Source: Agrypnia vestita (lineage: Eukaryota > Arthropoda > Insecta > Trichoptera > Phryganeidae). From it: DNA of 64,000 nt. The notes under the pieces were generated by a model, which was not told where the DNA came from, made no database searches, and was given only the letters and a program-made list of their open reading frames with translations. The stretch spans positions 1-64,000 of the forward strand of contig JADDOH010002586.1 of assembly GCA_016648135.1 (NCBI GenBank), in the 5' to 3' direction. Shown here in pieces: positions 10,501 through 19,644 of this stretch (positions are counted from its first letter, which is position 1; each line of letters begins with the position of its first letter). Made by a program: the position numbers and the translations under genes.

Positions 10501-13500
10501 TCTCCCCTTCTTACATTGGCCAAACCAGGAGGTATGTGTAGAGATGGCAAGCCTGAGAGGGATGTCTAGAGTAGGGTGACCTGGGGAAATAAGTGATGCC
10601 ACTGGGAATCTATCGCACGATACAAGACTATAGAAGAACCTTAACGGAAGGCATAAGGCAAGGTTCATAATAGAGTACTGGTGCCAACTCTGATGTATGG
10701 AGGTGAGGCATGAAATTGGCAAAATAAAATTCTGAATGCGGAGGAAATGCGGTGTTTTAGGCGCATGTGTGATAATCCATAAGAGCGAGGAATGAACAAG
10801 TTAGAAGTGAATGTAATGCTGGCTGTAGCGTAATGTAGTAGCTAGAATAAAGGATGGCTGAGATGGTTTGGTCATGCGGAACGTATGAGTAAGAAGAGGA
10901 TGGTAAAGAAAATATATGAGGCGAGGGCTGAAGGCAGCAGGAACGGAGGGTGTCCGCGAAATACCTGGAATGAGCAAACAGAATGCCCTGTTAAAAGCTT
11001 CAATAATCGAAGATGCATGAATGTGGTCGAAGCAAAAGTGGTATGCCATGAGAGAAGAGTGTGGCGTACTATCCACTCTGCCTACCCCTGCGAGGAAACT
11101 GAGCGATGGTTGGCTAATTAGGTTAGGTTAATATTTTCTATTAAACAGGGTAATGCCTGATACCTTTATTGTTGATTTAGAATAATATCTAACTAACTAA
11201 CTAACTAACCATCACGCCGTTTCTCCGCAGGGGTAGGCAGAGAGGATTGAATGCCACACTCTTCTATCCTGGCACAGCACTTTTGCTTCGGCCACATTCA
11301 TACATTTTCTCATACAAGTTCTACGGTTGTTGCGGCTTTTAAGGGGCCATGTATAATATCTACTTCTTCGAATTGCAGCTAAACATATTTATTTATATAT
11401 ATAAGTCACTTTGTTTGATATTTCAGATTCCGCCGGTTATAGTGATCCCAGTATTCCCTCAGCAAGCCGAAAGGTAATTTGTATATGTTAAATTAACGTT
11501 AAAAATCTTAACATGGTCGGGAATAGAAATAAAATAAAATGAAACTCAAGGAGCGAAGGGGAATATAGTCCGGTATCAAAATTATTTTATCGAACCCGTT
11601 AATAATTATTTTGAGCTACACCACTGGATTCAAGGCAGTTTTTTTTTTTTCGAAAGAAAGATTTGTACAATTTGTACAATACCAAAAACTAAGACAACAC
11701 ATGGACAGAAAAATTACTCATACATAGGGCCTAAAATATTTAACATATTTAAAACAGACTTCCCGGAAATCAGATTATACTCAATTAATAAAATAAAAGC
11801 TTTAGCAAACAACTGGCTTACCTCCAAAGGTAGTACAGCAACTGAAAATTTACTTACTGTAATTGCATAATAATGTCTACAAATAAAAATATATACCTAT
11901 ATAAATAAATAAATTAATTAAGGAAAATAAAAAATAATCTTAAACAAAACTTTAACCCTTTTTACATTAAACAATTATTCTACACATATTTACACTTACA
12001 TATTACACTCACTCAACTTTCACTAACATTACACTTGACACGTTGTAGATACATAATTACTACCTTATGAAAATAAATATCACTGACGAATTCAAAAAAA
12101 TATTATAATTGTGTTCTATAACGCCACTCTGCGTTGCCTAGTAGAGTGGCATAATCCACAAATTTAACAAAAAAAAAATGTGTAATTTATCTTATATTTT
12201 ATTGTTAAACTAGTATTAAGTACCTTTATTTGTAAACAAGGATTTTTTGAAATAAATAAAAAAAATTAAAAAAATTAATCTACCAATCAAGACAGATTTG
12301 ACTGATTTGCATTCGCCCTGATGTAGAAACATTAATATGGAAACCGGGCAATTTTATATTAATTAATTTTAAATTAAGGCGTCCCTCGTAGCCCAGTGGC
12401 CCCAGGAATCGAACCCGGAACCCTCACACCGAGGGTTCCGGGTTCGATTCCCGGTGAGGTCAAAATGAATCTGTGTGATTTAATCAAGCCTGGGTGTTTT
12501 GTGATGTTTTTCGCCCCTGTAATTGGGCTTCTTGGCCTGTTGAAGCATATAATAAAAAAAAAAATTAAAAAAGAATATGATTTTAACTTTTATTCCATAG
12601 AACACGATATTTTAACTATACGCGTAAGAGGAACGAAAGAAAACTTAATGCAGTTGAGATGAGATCAGTGTCAAATTCATTTATGATAAAGAATATATAT
12701 CAGGAAGAATGTAAAGATGATCTTAGCATAGTTAATAGAATTAAAAAGAGTCGCTCAGATGGTTTGGGCACGTTGAACGAATGAGTGAGGAAATAATATT
12801 AAGAATGCTATATGACGCAAGTGTTGACGGCGCCAGAAAGAGAGGGTGACCGCGGAAAAGGATGATGGTCACCGAAGGAGCCTCAAAAATCGCCGAGTTT
12901 TTACGCCAAGATGTACGAATGTGGATGAGGCGAGAGTTGTGTGTCAGGACAGAAGAGTGTGGCGCTCTATCCTCTCTGCCTACCCCCGCGGAAAACGGCG
13001 TGACGGTAAGTCAGCTAGTAACAATCCTTGCCTACCGAGTGCTGAATTTTTTTAAATTTTTTTATTTTTATTTTTTATTAAATTTTTTTTTTTACATCTC
13101 AGACCCACAAAACATCACATTGATATTTGTCTGTAGGTGCATCAATACATATATAAATAAATTGTATTTAACAGAAATACATTCATATTAATTAATTACA
13201 ATAGATCTTATAAACTCAAATACAAATCAACAATACAATACAACAATACAAGAAAAAATACAAATATTACCAAAATCAAAATAAGTCTCTTTTATTTAAT
13301 AACATATTCATTAATTCTGTATTTTGCCCTTTTTTATTAATATCCATTTTGACACGACATGGGATTTTATTTATTTATTGTTTTGTATAATCATCTCGGT
13401 CCCTACGTAAACTAAGCCATCTACAAAAAAGCAATTTTATAGGAGGAGAGCTTTGTGAAGTTTGAGTTTACATACAAAATGAGCGTATTTTTTCGCTTTT

Positions 13501-13754
13501 AGTTAAAAAAAATTCTCTGACAAAAAAAAAAACAGAAATTTAATTTTAAAAAAAATATTGCGGATAAGAGTTCTATGTAGATGTCCGAGTTAACTCAGGA
13601 AATATTGTTTTTTTTACAACTAGCCGCGCTAAAGAAGGCTGGTCTCGAGAAAAAATAATTAATAGATATTAAAATATTTTTCAGACCTCCTCATAATCTG
13701 TATTCGACTGACGCGTGCCCAGCGCCGCTCCCGCCAGCCTGCTACCACATCTGA
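7506..13754 (+). CDS. Gene A: small secreted cysteine-containing protein, four coding exons
   Basis: The exons are 7506-7595, 10069-10176, 11427-11473 and 13685-13754. The phases are 0, 0 and 2, and the spliced frame is exactly 315 nt (104 residues plus TGA). Donors are GTAAAT, GTAAGT and GTAATT; acceptors are all TTTCAG-type. A strong acceptor (TTTTCAG, 7493) 12 bases before the ATG implies an upstream non-coding exon. The product starts with a signal peptide (MMFLFLVVLGVGLANS). It continues with an acidic/basic helix (EQLLERREERLSELCGLWNL), a Pro/Val stretch (IPPVIVIPVFPQQ) and a C-terminus CPAPLPPACYHI, with cysteines at 23, 53, 93 and 101. I recognise no family. Exon 2 is also phase-compatible with the exon at 23668, so alternative splicing into gene B cannot be excluded. 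The introns are full of retroelement fragments. Confidence 0.75.
7740..7985. repeat. Short inverted repeat in gene A intron 1
   Basis: TATCGCACCTTTGCGGAAAGA near 7738 pairs with TCTTTCCGCAAAGGCGCGAT near 7951. It is probably a small terminal-repeat element. No coding content is supported. Confidence 0.35.
8796..8836 (-). ncRNA. Hammerhead ribozyme motif H1
   Basis: The minus strand reads TATC-CTGACGA, then AGGG...CCCT, then GAAAC-ATGTT-GATA. Stem I (TATC/GATA), stem II (AGGG/CCCT) and a minimal stem III (AC/GT around AT) all pair, and the core CUGANGA and GAAA is intact. Such motifs with a tiny stem III are known from terminal repeats of Penelope-like elements. It lies in gene A intron 1, facing H2 at 9760. 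Confidence 0.65.
9190..9595 (+). repeat. GC-rich dispersed repeat, probable non-LTR or SINE 3' end
   Basis: This block is much richer in GC than its surroundings. It contains CGGGCTTGGGACCGGCACCG and ends in a CTCCGGTGGCGGAG hairpin before AT-rich sequence, a layout I associate with insect non-LTR or SINE 3' ends. No open frame is credible. Confidence 0.35.
9760..9800 (+). ncRNA. Hammerhead-like motif H2, core mutated
   Basis: It is homologous to H1 over about 60 bases, including the downstream TTTTCAATAT...AAGTG tail. Here the core is ATGACGA and TAAAC, so it should be inactive. With H1 it forms an inverted pair about 1 kb apart. Confidence 0.55.
10560..11125 (+). pseudogene. LINE reverse transcriptase C-terminal fragment
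   Basis: Degenerate frames give VPTLMYGGEA, a MRCFRRMCDN segment, RWFGHAERMSKKRMVKKIYE, GCPRNTWNE and a final VVCHERRVW segment. This is the C-terminal region of an insect non-LTR retrotransposon polyprotein. Stops and frameshifts are numerous, and the copy is 5'-truncated. Related copies lie at 12645-13015 and 59490-59965. Confidence 0.75.
11190..11345 (-). pseudogene. LINE 3' end fragment with CTAA-repeat tail
   Basis: This is a reverse-oriented copy of the same LINE 3' end (RRVW...SAYPCGETA). It abuts AACTAACTAACTAACTAACC, i.e. a (GTTA)n tail on its own strand. Confidence 0.65.
11650..11930 (+). pseudogene. LINE C-terminal fragment (GQKNYSYIGPKIFN)
   Basis: The plus frame reads HGQKNYSYIGPKIFNIFKTD then IKALANNWLTSKGS before stops. 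This is the typical C-terminus of a jockey/CR1-type ORF2, followed by an A-rich 3' region. A related fragment lies near 58384. Confidence 0.6.
12377..12575 (+). repeat. tRNA-derived SINE with mirrored B box
   Basis: An A-box-like TAGCCCAGTGG (12389) is followed by a B box GGTTCGATTCC (12439). A long palindrome (12408-12460) places an inverted B box (GGAATCGAACC) upstream of it. The unit ends in an A-rich tail near 12555. It cannot fold as a tRNA cloverleaf. It lies in gene A intron 3. Confidence 0.55.
12645..13015 (+). pseudogene. LINE reverse transcriptase C-terminal fragment
   Basis: Frames give SLRWFGHVERMSE-like, YDASVDGARKRG and a CQDRRVWRSILSAYPRGKRR segment. It is the same family as 59490-59965, 5'-truncated and frameshifted. 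Confidence 0.7.
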
Positions 13755-14108
13755 CAACATGTCTGTTTTAAAAACATTGTATTTAATGCAAGCTTCAACA
13801 ATGATATTGTACGATTTCTTCTTGAAAAAATATTGTAAATTTGTTTAACCCAAGCCTTTCGTGTATCGAAAATGGCGGCGCTTACCAGCGTGACGCAACC
13901 GCCTCTTGAGGCGTCCTGTCGGTGACTGAGTTGACGCGGAGAATTAACGCCATACACTGCAACAAATGTTCGCCGTGTTAGTCGAAACGACTAACAGTAG
14001 CCTTGTAGGGTTAAGAAATTCTCAGTTTATTAAAGTGTATTAAGAAAAAAATAACCAATTAAAACATAGTAGTCATTATGAATCAATTTAAAAAAACAAT
14101 TATTATTA

Positions 14109-14114
14109 AATAAA
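14109..14114 (+). terminator. Candidate poly(A) signal of gene A
   Basis: An AATAAA lies 355 bases after the gene A stop codon and just before the Helitron. It is the first canonical signal I see downstream. Confidence 0.4.
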
Positions 14115-14157
14115 TCATTTTATAAGATAACAACCAGCTTTTGTTTTTCTTTATCAA

Positions 14158-14535
14158 TCTATACTAATATATAAAGAGGTAAAGTTTGTGAGTTTATAAG
14201 TTTGTATGTAGGAGGTAATCTACGAAACTACTAATCCGATTTCAAAAATTCTTTCATAAATATTTAGAATGGACATTCAGAGTGGTTATTGGCTATATAT
14301 TATCCCATTAAAATTAAAGGGCTTTTCGTGGTGACCTATTTTCGGTCGAGCGACGCTTTTTTTTACGAACGCTGCCTTAAAGTTAAGAGATATTTAAATA
14401 CTATATATAAAAGTTGTAGACTTCAAGAAGTCTGAGACGACTTATATCTATTTGTTAAGGTTAATACACAAATTGATAAAATATGACTAAAAGTTACTCA
14501 AAATCTACGCGTGCGAAGCCGCGCGGGTAAGCTGG
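14158..14535 (+). mobile_element. Non-autonomous Helitron
   Basis: The 5' end TCTATACTAATATATAAAGA and 3' end GCGTGCGAAGCCGCGCGGGT followed by AAGCTGG (hairpin plus CTRR) are typical of lepidopteran-type Helitrons. Flanking bases are A and T with no duplication, as expected for insertion into AT. At 378 bp it has no coding content. Confidence 0.8.
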
Positions 14536-15513
14536 TTTTAAATAAATATACAAATTCCAAAGTGTCCATAATGTAAATAATTTTAGAATAGAACCAGAAA
14601 GTAGGTCCTTCTTGCCTGAACATCTGTGATAAATTTTCATTTTTTTGTGTGCGTGTAACCCACAAAAAATGCATTGTCACCGACATCAAGGCGATGTGCA
14701 AAATTTCAGCTCGATTGGATGACGGGAAGTGTGTTAATTTTCACTTCCAAGATTTTTCCACACGAGAAATCAAGTGAAGTTAATAAAAAGAGTTTTTCAT
14801 AATAATATTGAATCCCATCAGTGTCGTGGCTAGGCAATTGTGATAGCAAGTTAGTCCTATTTTCATAGCAGAAGCGTTTAGCTTAGTTTGAAAATAGTAA
14901 GAATATTGAGTGACACGTGTTCCATGTGCACATCTCTATTTAAAAAAAATAATGCAAATTCATAATAATATACCAGTACAACGAAAAACCAACTCACATA
15001 TCGTCATGATCGTAGAACAATGACGGATGTGCAAAAAATTCCATATTGACTTTTAAGAAGCCATCTAATGGTATATAAAAAGTGTATTTTTTCTCATTAA
15101 TTTAAACTTCGTTATGCGAAGTCGGTATAACGACGGTTCTGATTTGCGATCGTAGAACAATGCAGCATGTGTAAAAACGTCGTTGTACTGCGCTGACTAT
15201 ATTTGAGGTTTTAAAGGTATCAACTTTAAATAACTAACCCGAGTTTCAAAGGAAAATCTTTTGTAGTTATCGAGCTATGACACAAAGTGTCTTTATGTAA
15301 ATAAAACTTCAAACTGCTCTCCTGCAAACTTGAGAAAAATCACATGCATCGTTATTCTACGATTATGACGATATATGTATTTCACATTTAAACACCAGAG
15401 CGAAAGCAAATAGAAATTAATGGTACCAAATTTAAAACAACTTTAGTAGGTACAAAGACTATGCTACTACTTGGCTCCGTATACGGGATCTAACAGAGCT
15501 AGTCCACAATACT
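14536..15513. other. Intergenic, one dispersed repeat
   Basis: Bases 14843-14935 (AGTTAGTCCTATT...GAAGCGTTTAGCTTAGTTTG) recur near 44147-44235. Nothing else is recognised. Confidence 0.4.
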
Positions 15514-15900
15514 TTACAGGTGGCTTCGTGCCTTGATATGAGTCGAAAATGTTCACCAAATATTAATAGTTATGGATTTACATTTGCATTTTTTTTCAAT
15601 ATTTCTGAATTATTTTTTAGTATCATTACAGTAACTTATGATATCGATTACGAGAAATTCATTTGTTTTAATAAAAGTTAAATAAATACCCTGAAAAAAC
15701 TCCAATTGGAATTGGAAGATATATAAGTTACTGTAATGATAGTCCAATAAGTCAGAATTATTGAAAAAAAATGCAAATTTGATGTCGCATATCTCCTTAA
15801 CTATTGACGTTAGATCATGGTTGCTTGCACATTTTCGACTCATAATCAAGGCACGAATCTACCGGCTAATTTTCGGTAGCTAGCTCTGGTACACCCTGTA
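15514..15900. mobile_element. Foldback MITE, diverged copy with GTACCAGAGC-type end
   Basis: It has the same internal arms as the foldback family but with deletions. The right end reads GCTAGCTCTGGTACACCCTG, i.e. a TACAGGGTGTACCAGAGC terminus, a variant of the usual end. Confidence 0.65.
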
Positions 15901-16120
15901 TTTACAACAAAGCACCAAAAGCAATCAATAAAACCACGTATCTATTCAGAAAACAACGGACAGAATGCGAAAACCAATCGGATTAGATAAAAAGCAATTC
16001 GAAATCATTATTAAAAATAAAATTTTATATATTAGTTTTTAAAATAAAATTACACTTTGACATCACCTGTTGAATATACATTTCGGCTCAGAGCCGGGCC
16101 GAGCCTTCATTAGAGTTATA

Positions 16121-16245
16121 CAGGGTGTACCAGAGCTAGCAGCAGAAACTTCCGGTAGATTCCTGACTATGTTATGAGTCCAAAATGTTCAAGCAACCAT
16201 GACCTTGTATCAATAGTTATGGAGATATGCAATATCAAAGTTTGC
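16121..16245. mobile_element. Foldback MITE, left arm only
   Basis: It starts TACAGGGTGTACCAGAGCTA and stops where a separate repeat (16246-16386) begins. The opposite arm is missing. Confidence 0.6.
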
Positions 16246-16299
16246 ATTTTATTTATTTATTTATATTTATTCGGAAAACCAACAGCTAACAATAATTAA

Positions 16300-16386
16300 G
16301 TAAATAAAAAGAATGGGAAACATAAAAGCTAATTACAGGTTTTTTACTGATAGTGACATAATATCGTATTTGCGTGGTGTACCTAC
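16300..16386 (-). repeat. Dispersed repeat shared with 40035-40125
   Basis: On the minus strand it matches GTACACCACGCAAATACGAT and what follows near 40039. It is probably part of a LINE 3' UTR inserted in the foldback element. Confidence 0.5.
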
Positions 16387-16388
16387 AT

Positions 16389-16690
16389 ATACAGGGTTAT
16401 TTGTAAAACATTAATAACCTCGCAGGACTATATTCCTGCCTTGATTATGAGTCTAAAATGTTCAAGCAACCATGACCTTGTATCAATAGTTATGGAGATA
16501 TGCAATATCAAAATTTGTATTTTTTTCAATATTTCTGATTTATTTTTTGCAAAAAGTTAAACTATCATTACATTAACTTATATCGATTATGAAAAATTCA
16601 TTTACTTCAATACAACTTTAATAAAATGATAAAAACCTTGTAAAAAATATTTTTTTTCAATTTTTGCAAGGTTTTTTTTATCATTTTATT
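16389..16690. mobile_element. Foldback MITE, truncated copy
   Basis: The left arm from TACAGGGTTATTTG to the central hairpin is present, and the right arm is lost after about 16690. Confidence 0.7.
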
Positions 16691-16773
16691 CGAATGTAAA
16701 ATATAATGTTAAAATTTTAAAATAAAATTAAATATTTAGTTTTAAACTATTTATTATATTACAACATATATTC

Positions 16774-16818
16774 GTCAACTAGTTTCGGTTGGTCTCAGGT
16801 CTCAACCTTTACCAGGAC
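16774..16818 (-). ncRNA. Hammerhead-like motif H9
   Basis: The minus strand reads GTC-CTGGTAA, a hairpin GGTTG...CAACC, then GAAACTAGTT-GAC. Stems I, II and III pair, but the core has two substitutions (CTGGTAA for CTGANGA), so it is likely inactive. Confidence 0.5.
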
Positions 16819-17185
16819 AGTATGATATGATATAGACTAATCCAAGTACAGACATTTACATAGGGAAAGAAAGTAAGAGAGGAACAGAATGTCAACTAGG
16901 TGGGGGGGAGGAAAGGGGAGTAAAGCCAGCATTTTGTACCAGTAAATTATTAACTAACTAAGTATTTATAAACTCAGCTGCAATGATTGTCTGGCTTTCT
17001 TTATTGATTAAACATAGAGAAACGTAAATATTAAAATAAAATAATACATTAAATGCTTAACAAAAATAGGGTTTTCTGAATTTGCCGAAAATGTAATCAA
17101 ATTTGATATTAATACAGGGCTACAAATTCTATACAAAAAACGGAATAGGTTGGCATCTTCATAACCTAATAAATAATAAAATTAA

Positions 17186-18350
17186 TTACTCCCTTTCTTT
17201 TAACTCGTAGCGTCTGCTTGCCTGCTGTCGGCTTGTCTGCCGAAAAAACTTTGAATCGATTTTTAACCCTTTTTCCGTGATCCAGTCGAGCTGAAACTTT
17301 GCAGGCAAACTCGTGGCGACGATCAAGGAGATCTATCAAATTTTCGTTAAAAAAAATTAATAAATCTTTGGATTTTTCAAATTTTGAATGGTTTTTTCAT
17401 ACAACTTACTAAGTTGTGTGAAAATATTTCAACACATCTGGTAGACGTGAAACCTGATAATAGTATAATTTTGGATTTTTGGAAATTTTTTAGTACTACC
17501 TTTCGTAGCGTCGCCCGACCGAAGCTCAACGCGTAGTGTTCCGCATATGGTAGACACGAAACCCTAAAATGAGAAAGGAGTATTGTAAAAACTTGGTTTT
17601 TATGCGTTACTTTTTTACTCCCTTTCTTTTAACTCGTGGCGACTGATTGCTTGCTTGTCTGTCGAAAAAACTTTGGATCGATTTTTAACCCTTTTCCCGT
17701 GATCCAATCGAGCTAAAACTTTGCAAGCAGCTTCGTGGCGACGATCAAGAAAATCTATCAAATTTTAGTTAAATTTTTTTTTTTTTAAATAATTAATAAA
17801 TTTAAAATAAAAAGATTTTTTAGAAACTTAAAAGGTTTTTTAAAATTGGAAAACATACAAATGTTTGATTACTACCAACAGCGGCCTAACGACGTCACGG
17901 AATATTAAAAATTTGAATTACTCGGTCGGTTTGTGTAATAGATACTTCACTACCAATTTCGAAAATTTATGACAATTGGTTCACGGATGACACAAAATTC
18001 GGTTTTTTGAGAAGAAATCAAATAATCATTTATTTCTTTTAGATTTCTGCTACATTACTCAAATCTGATTCAGACGATTCTAAATCATTTGACGCTGGAA
18101 ATTATAAGCTACGATATTCTTGATAAATGAATCTATCAAAATCTTGATTAAATTGACTGACAAATGTTGTGACAAATGTCTAATCCAAGCTCAAAACATC
18201 TGACAGTTTAGAAATATATTAAATTCCTGTAAGTTTAGTGTTATGTTATATGTTTTTATTCGTCTTTAATTGTTGTTATATTTTACAAAGAAATGGAGTA
18301 TAATAAAAACTTGGTTTTTATGGGTTAGTTTTTTAGTTTCTTTAGCATTC
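17186..18350 (+). repeat. Tandemly duplicated element, about 430-bp period
   Basis: ACTCCCTTTCTTTTAACTCG at about 17188 recurs at about 17619. Long matching stretches follow in both units (CTTTGAATCGATTTTTAACC type, then GTGGCGACGATCAAG). GAGTATTGTAAAAACTTGG-like ends occur at about 17577 and 18295. No ORF is preserved. Confidence 0.6.
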
Positions 18351-18845
18351 CTTCGTTGCTTATAAATAATATGCCGGAACAGTAATGTGCGGGAGAACCA
18401 TAGTATTATATTATCTATTAATATACTCGTATTTTTGGTTATAGAGTTTCTAATTCTTCTAAATAAAGACACCTTTTTGCAGCATATTTAGTATTTTTTG
18501 TAAATGTATGTTTTGAATCTATAATCGCGCCTAGGTATTTTATAATTACATATTATACAATATTCCTCTAATTAATAATCAAAAAAACTTTTACTATAGT
18601 CCTCTGATTGATTCAGCATTATTGGACAAAACACAAGACGCATCAAACCTCCTTTAGACTCCACCCTGTCTCCCTTTTGCCCCTCAAATTCTTGATCTCT
18701 TTTGGTAGGAACCTTAGTGCATGTTAACCTTCGGTTAGATTAACACGCATGTGGCGAATATTTTGGGAAGGTGTTAATTTGTGAATTAAATAATAATAAT
18801 AACTGTGGTTGTGATGAGTAGTGGTATTTACATGCTAGTGTGGGT
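18351..18845. other. Intergenic, nothing recognised
   Basis: AT-rich sequence without a credible exon or repeat match in the window. Confidence 0.35.
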
Positions 18846-18886
18846 CATTATCCTGACGAAGGGACGTCTCGAAACCGGTAGAATAA
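18846..18886 (+). ncRNA. Hammerhead ribozyme motif H5
   Basis: TTATC-CTGACGA, GGGACGTCTC, GAAACCGGTA, then GAATAA. The conserved core is intact, stem III is ACCGGT, and stem I pairs with one bulge. Stem II is weak. Confidence 0.55.
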
Positions 18887-18944
18887 AAATTTCCGTAAGT
18901 GGTTATATACTAACATAACTAACATTTTATTTCGTCCAATTTTT

Positions 18945-19190
18945 ATTTACTTTCTTCTTCTTCATGTGCCCTGTCGGGTCCCCCCGACGTCGGCGATCAT
19001 CTGGGAGAAAGTTTCCCTGTCCAGGGCAGTGCGGAACAGCTCTTCCACGCTTCTTATCCCGGTCCACTCTCGGATGTTTCGAAGCCAGGAATGCCGCCTC
19101 CTTCCGACCCCTCTGTGACATCTTCCCTTTCATGACGAGTTGAAGGATGGAGTATTTTTCGCCTCTCATTATATGACCAAAAGATGAAAA
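18945..19190 (-). pseudogene. LINE C-terminal fragment with (GAA)n tail
   Basis: Minus frames read FGHIMRGEKYSILQLVMKGK, a WLRNIREW-like stretch, then FRTALDRETFSQMI. The fragment ends in a GAAGAAGAAAG tail at 18950. It is a frameshifted non-LTR ORF2 end. Confidence 0.7.
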
Positions 19191-19583
19191 TATGAATCAC
19201 ATCTTTCTCATCTATATCACATATATATCTTTTCTTTGCTTTAGGGATCGCCATTTCCAGGATACTATCCTCTATTCGTGGAAAGATATCTAAGTAGATA
19301 TTGAAATAAATAGTGTAGAATTCCACAGAATCAATACGAGGCTATAATCACGCGCACACGCAAAAAAGCATGTAAATGCAAGACGGCACATTCTTGCTCG
19401 GACACCAAAACGTGTCTCGACGAAAGGAACACATCTGTCGACTGGTAGGCAGATTCGCATAATACGTGATTTAACTGGCTCTCTTTTCAGATAACTTTAT
19501 CAAATCTAAAAGATACAGAAGCGATGTGCATTTTTAAGGTTTACTGGCATACTTAAAAGTCCTGTCTGAGAGATAAAAAATCG

Positions 19584-19618
19584 TTTAAAAGCCGACGCTC
19601 ACGAGTGGTTTCTTCAGT
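19584..19618 (+). promoter_or_regulatory. Core promoter of gene B
   Basis: A TTTAAAA box (19584-19590) is centred about 29 bases upstream of a TCAGTT initiator (A at 19616). The resulting 5' UTR would be 29 nt. Confidence 0.55.
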
Positions 19619-19644
19619 TGCTCGCATTGCTCAGGACAAGCATC

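Noticed and set aside
12315..12352. Hammerhead-like GCCCTGATG...GGAAACCGGGC
   Set aside because: The CTGATGT core lacks A9 and there is no stem II. It could be a decayed relative, but pairing is not convincing.
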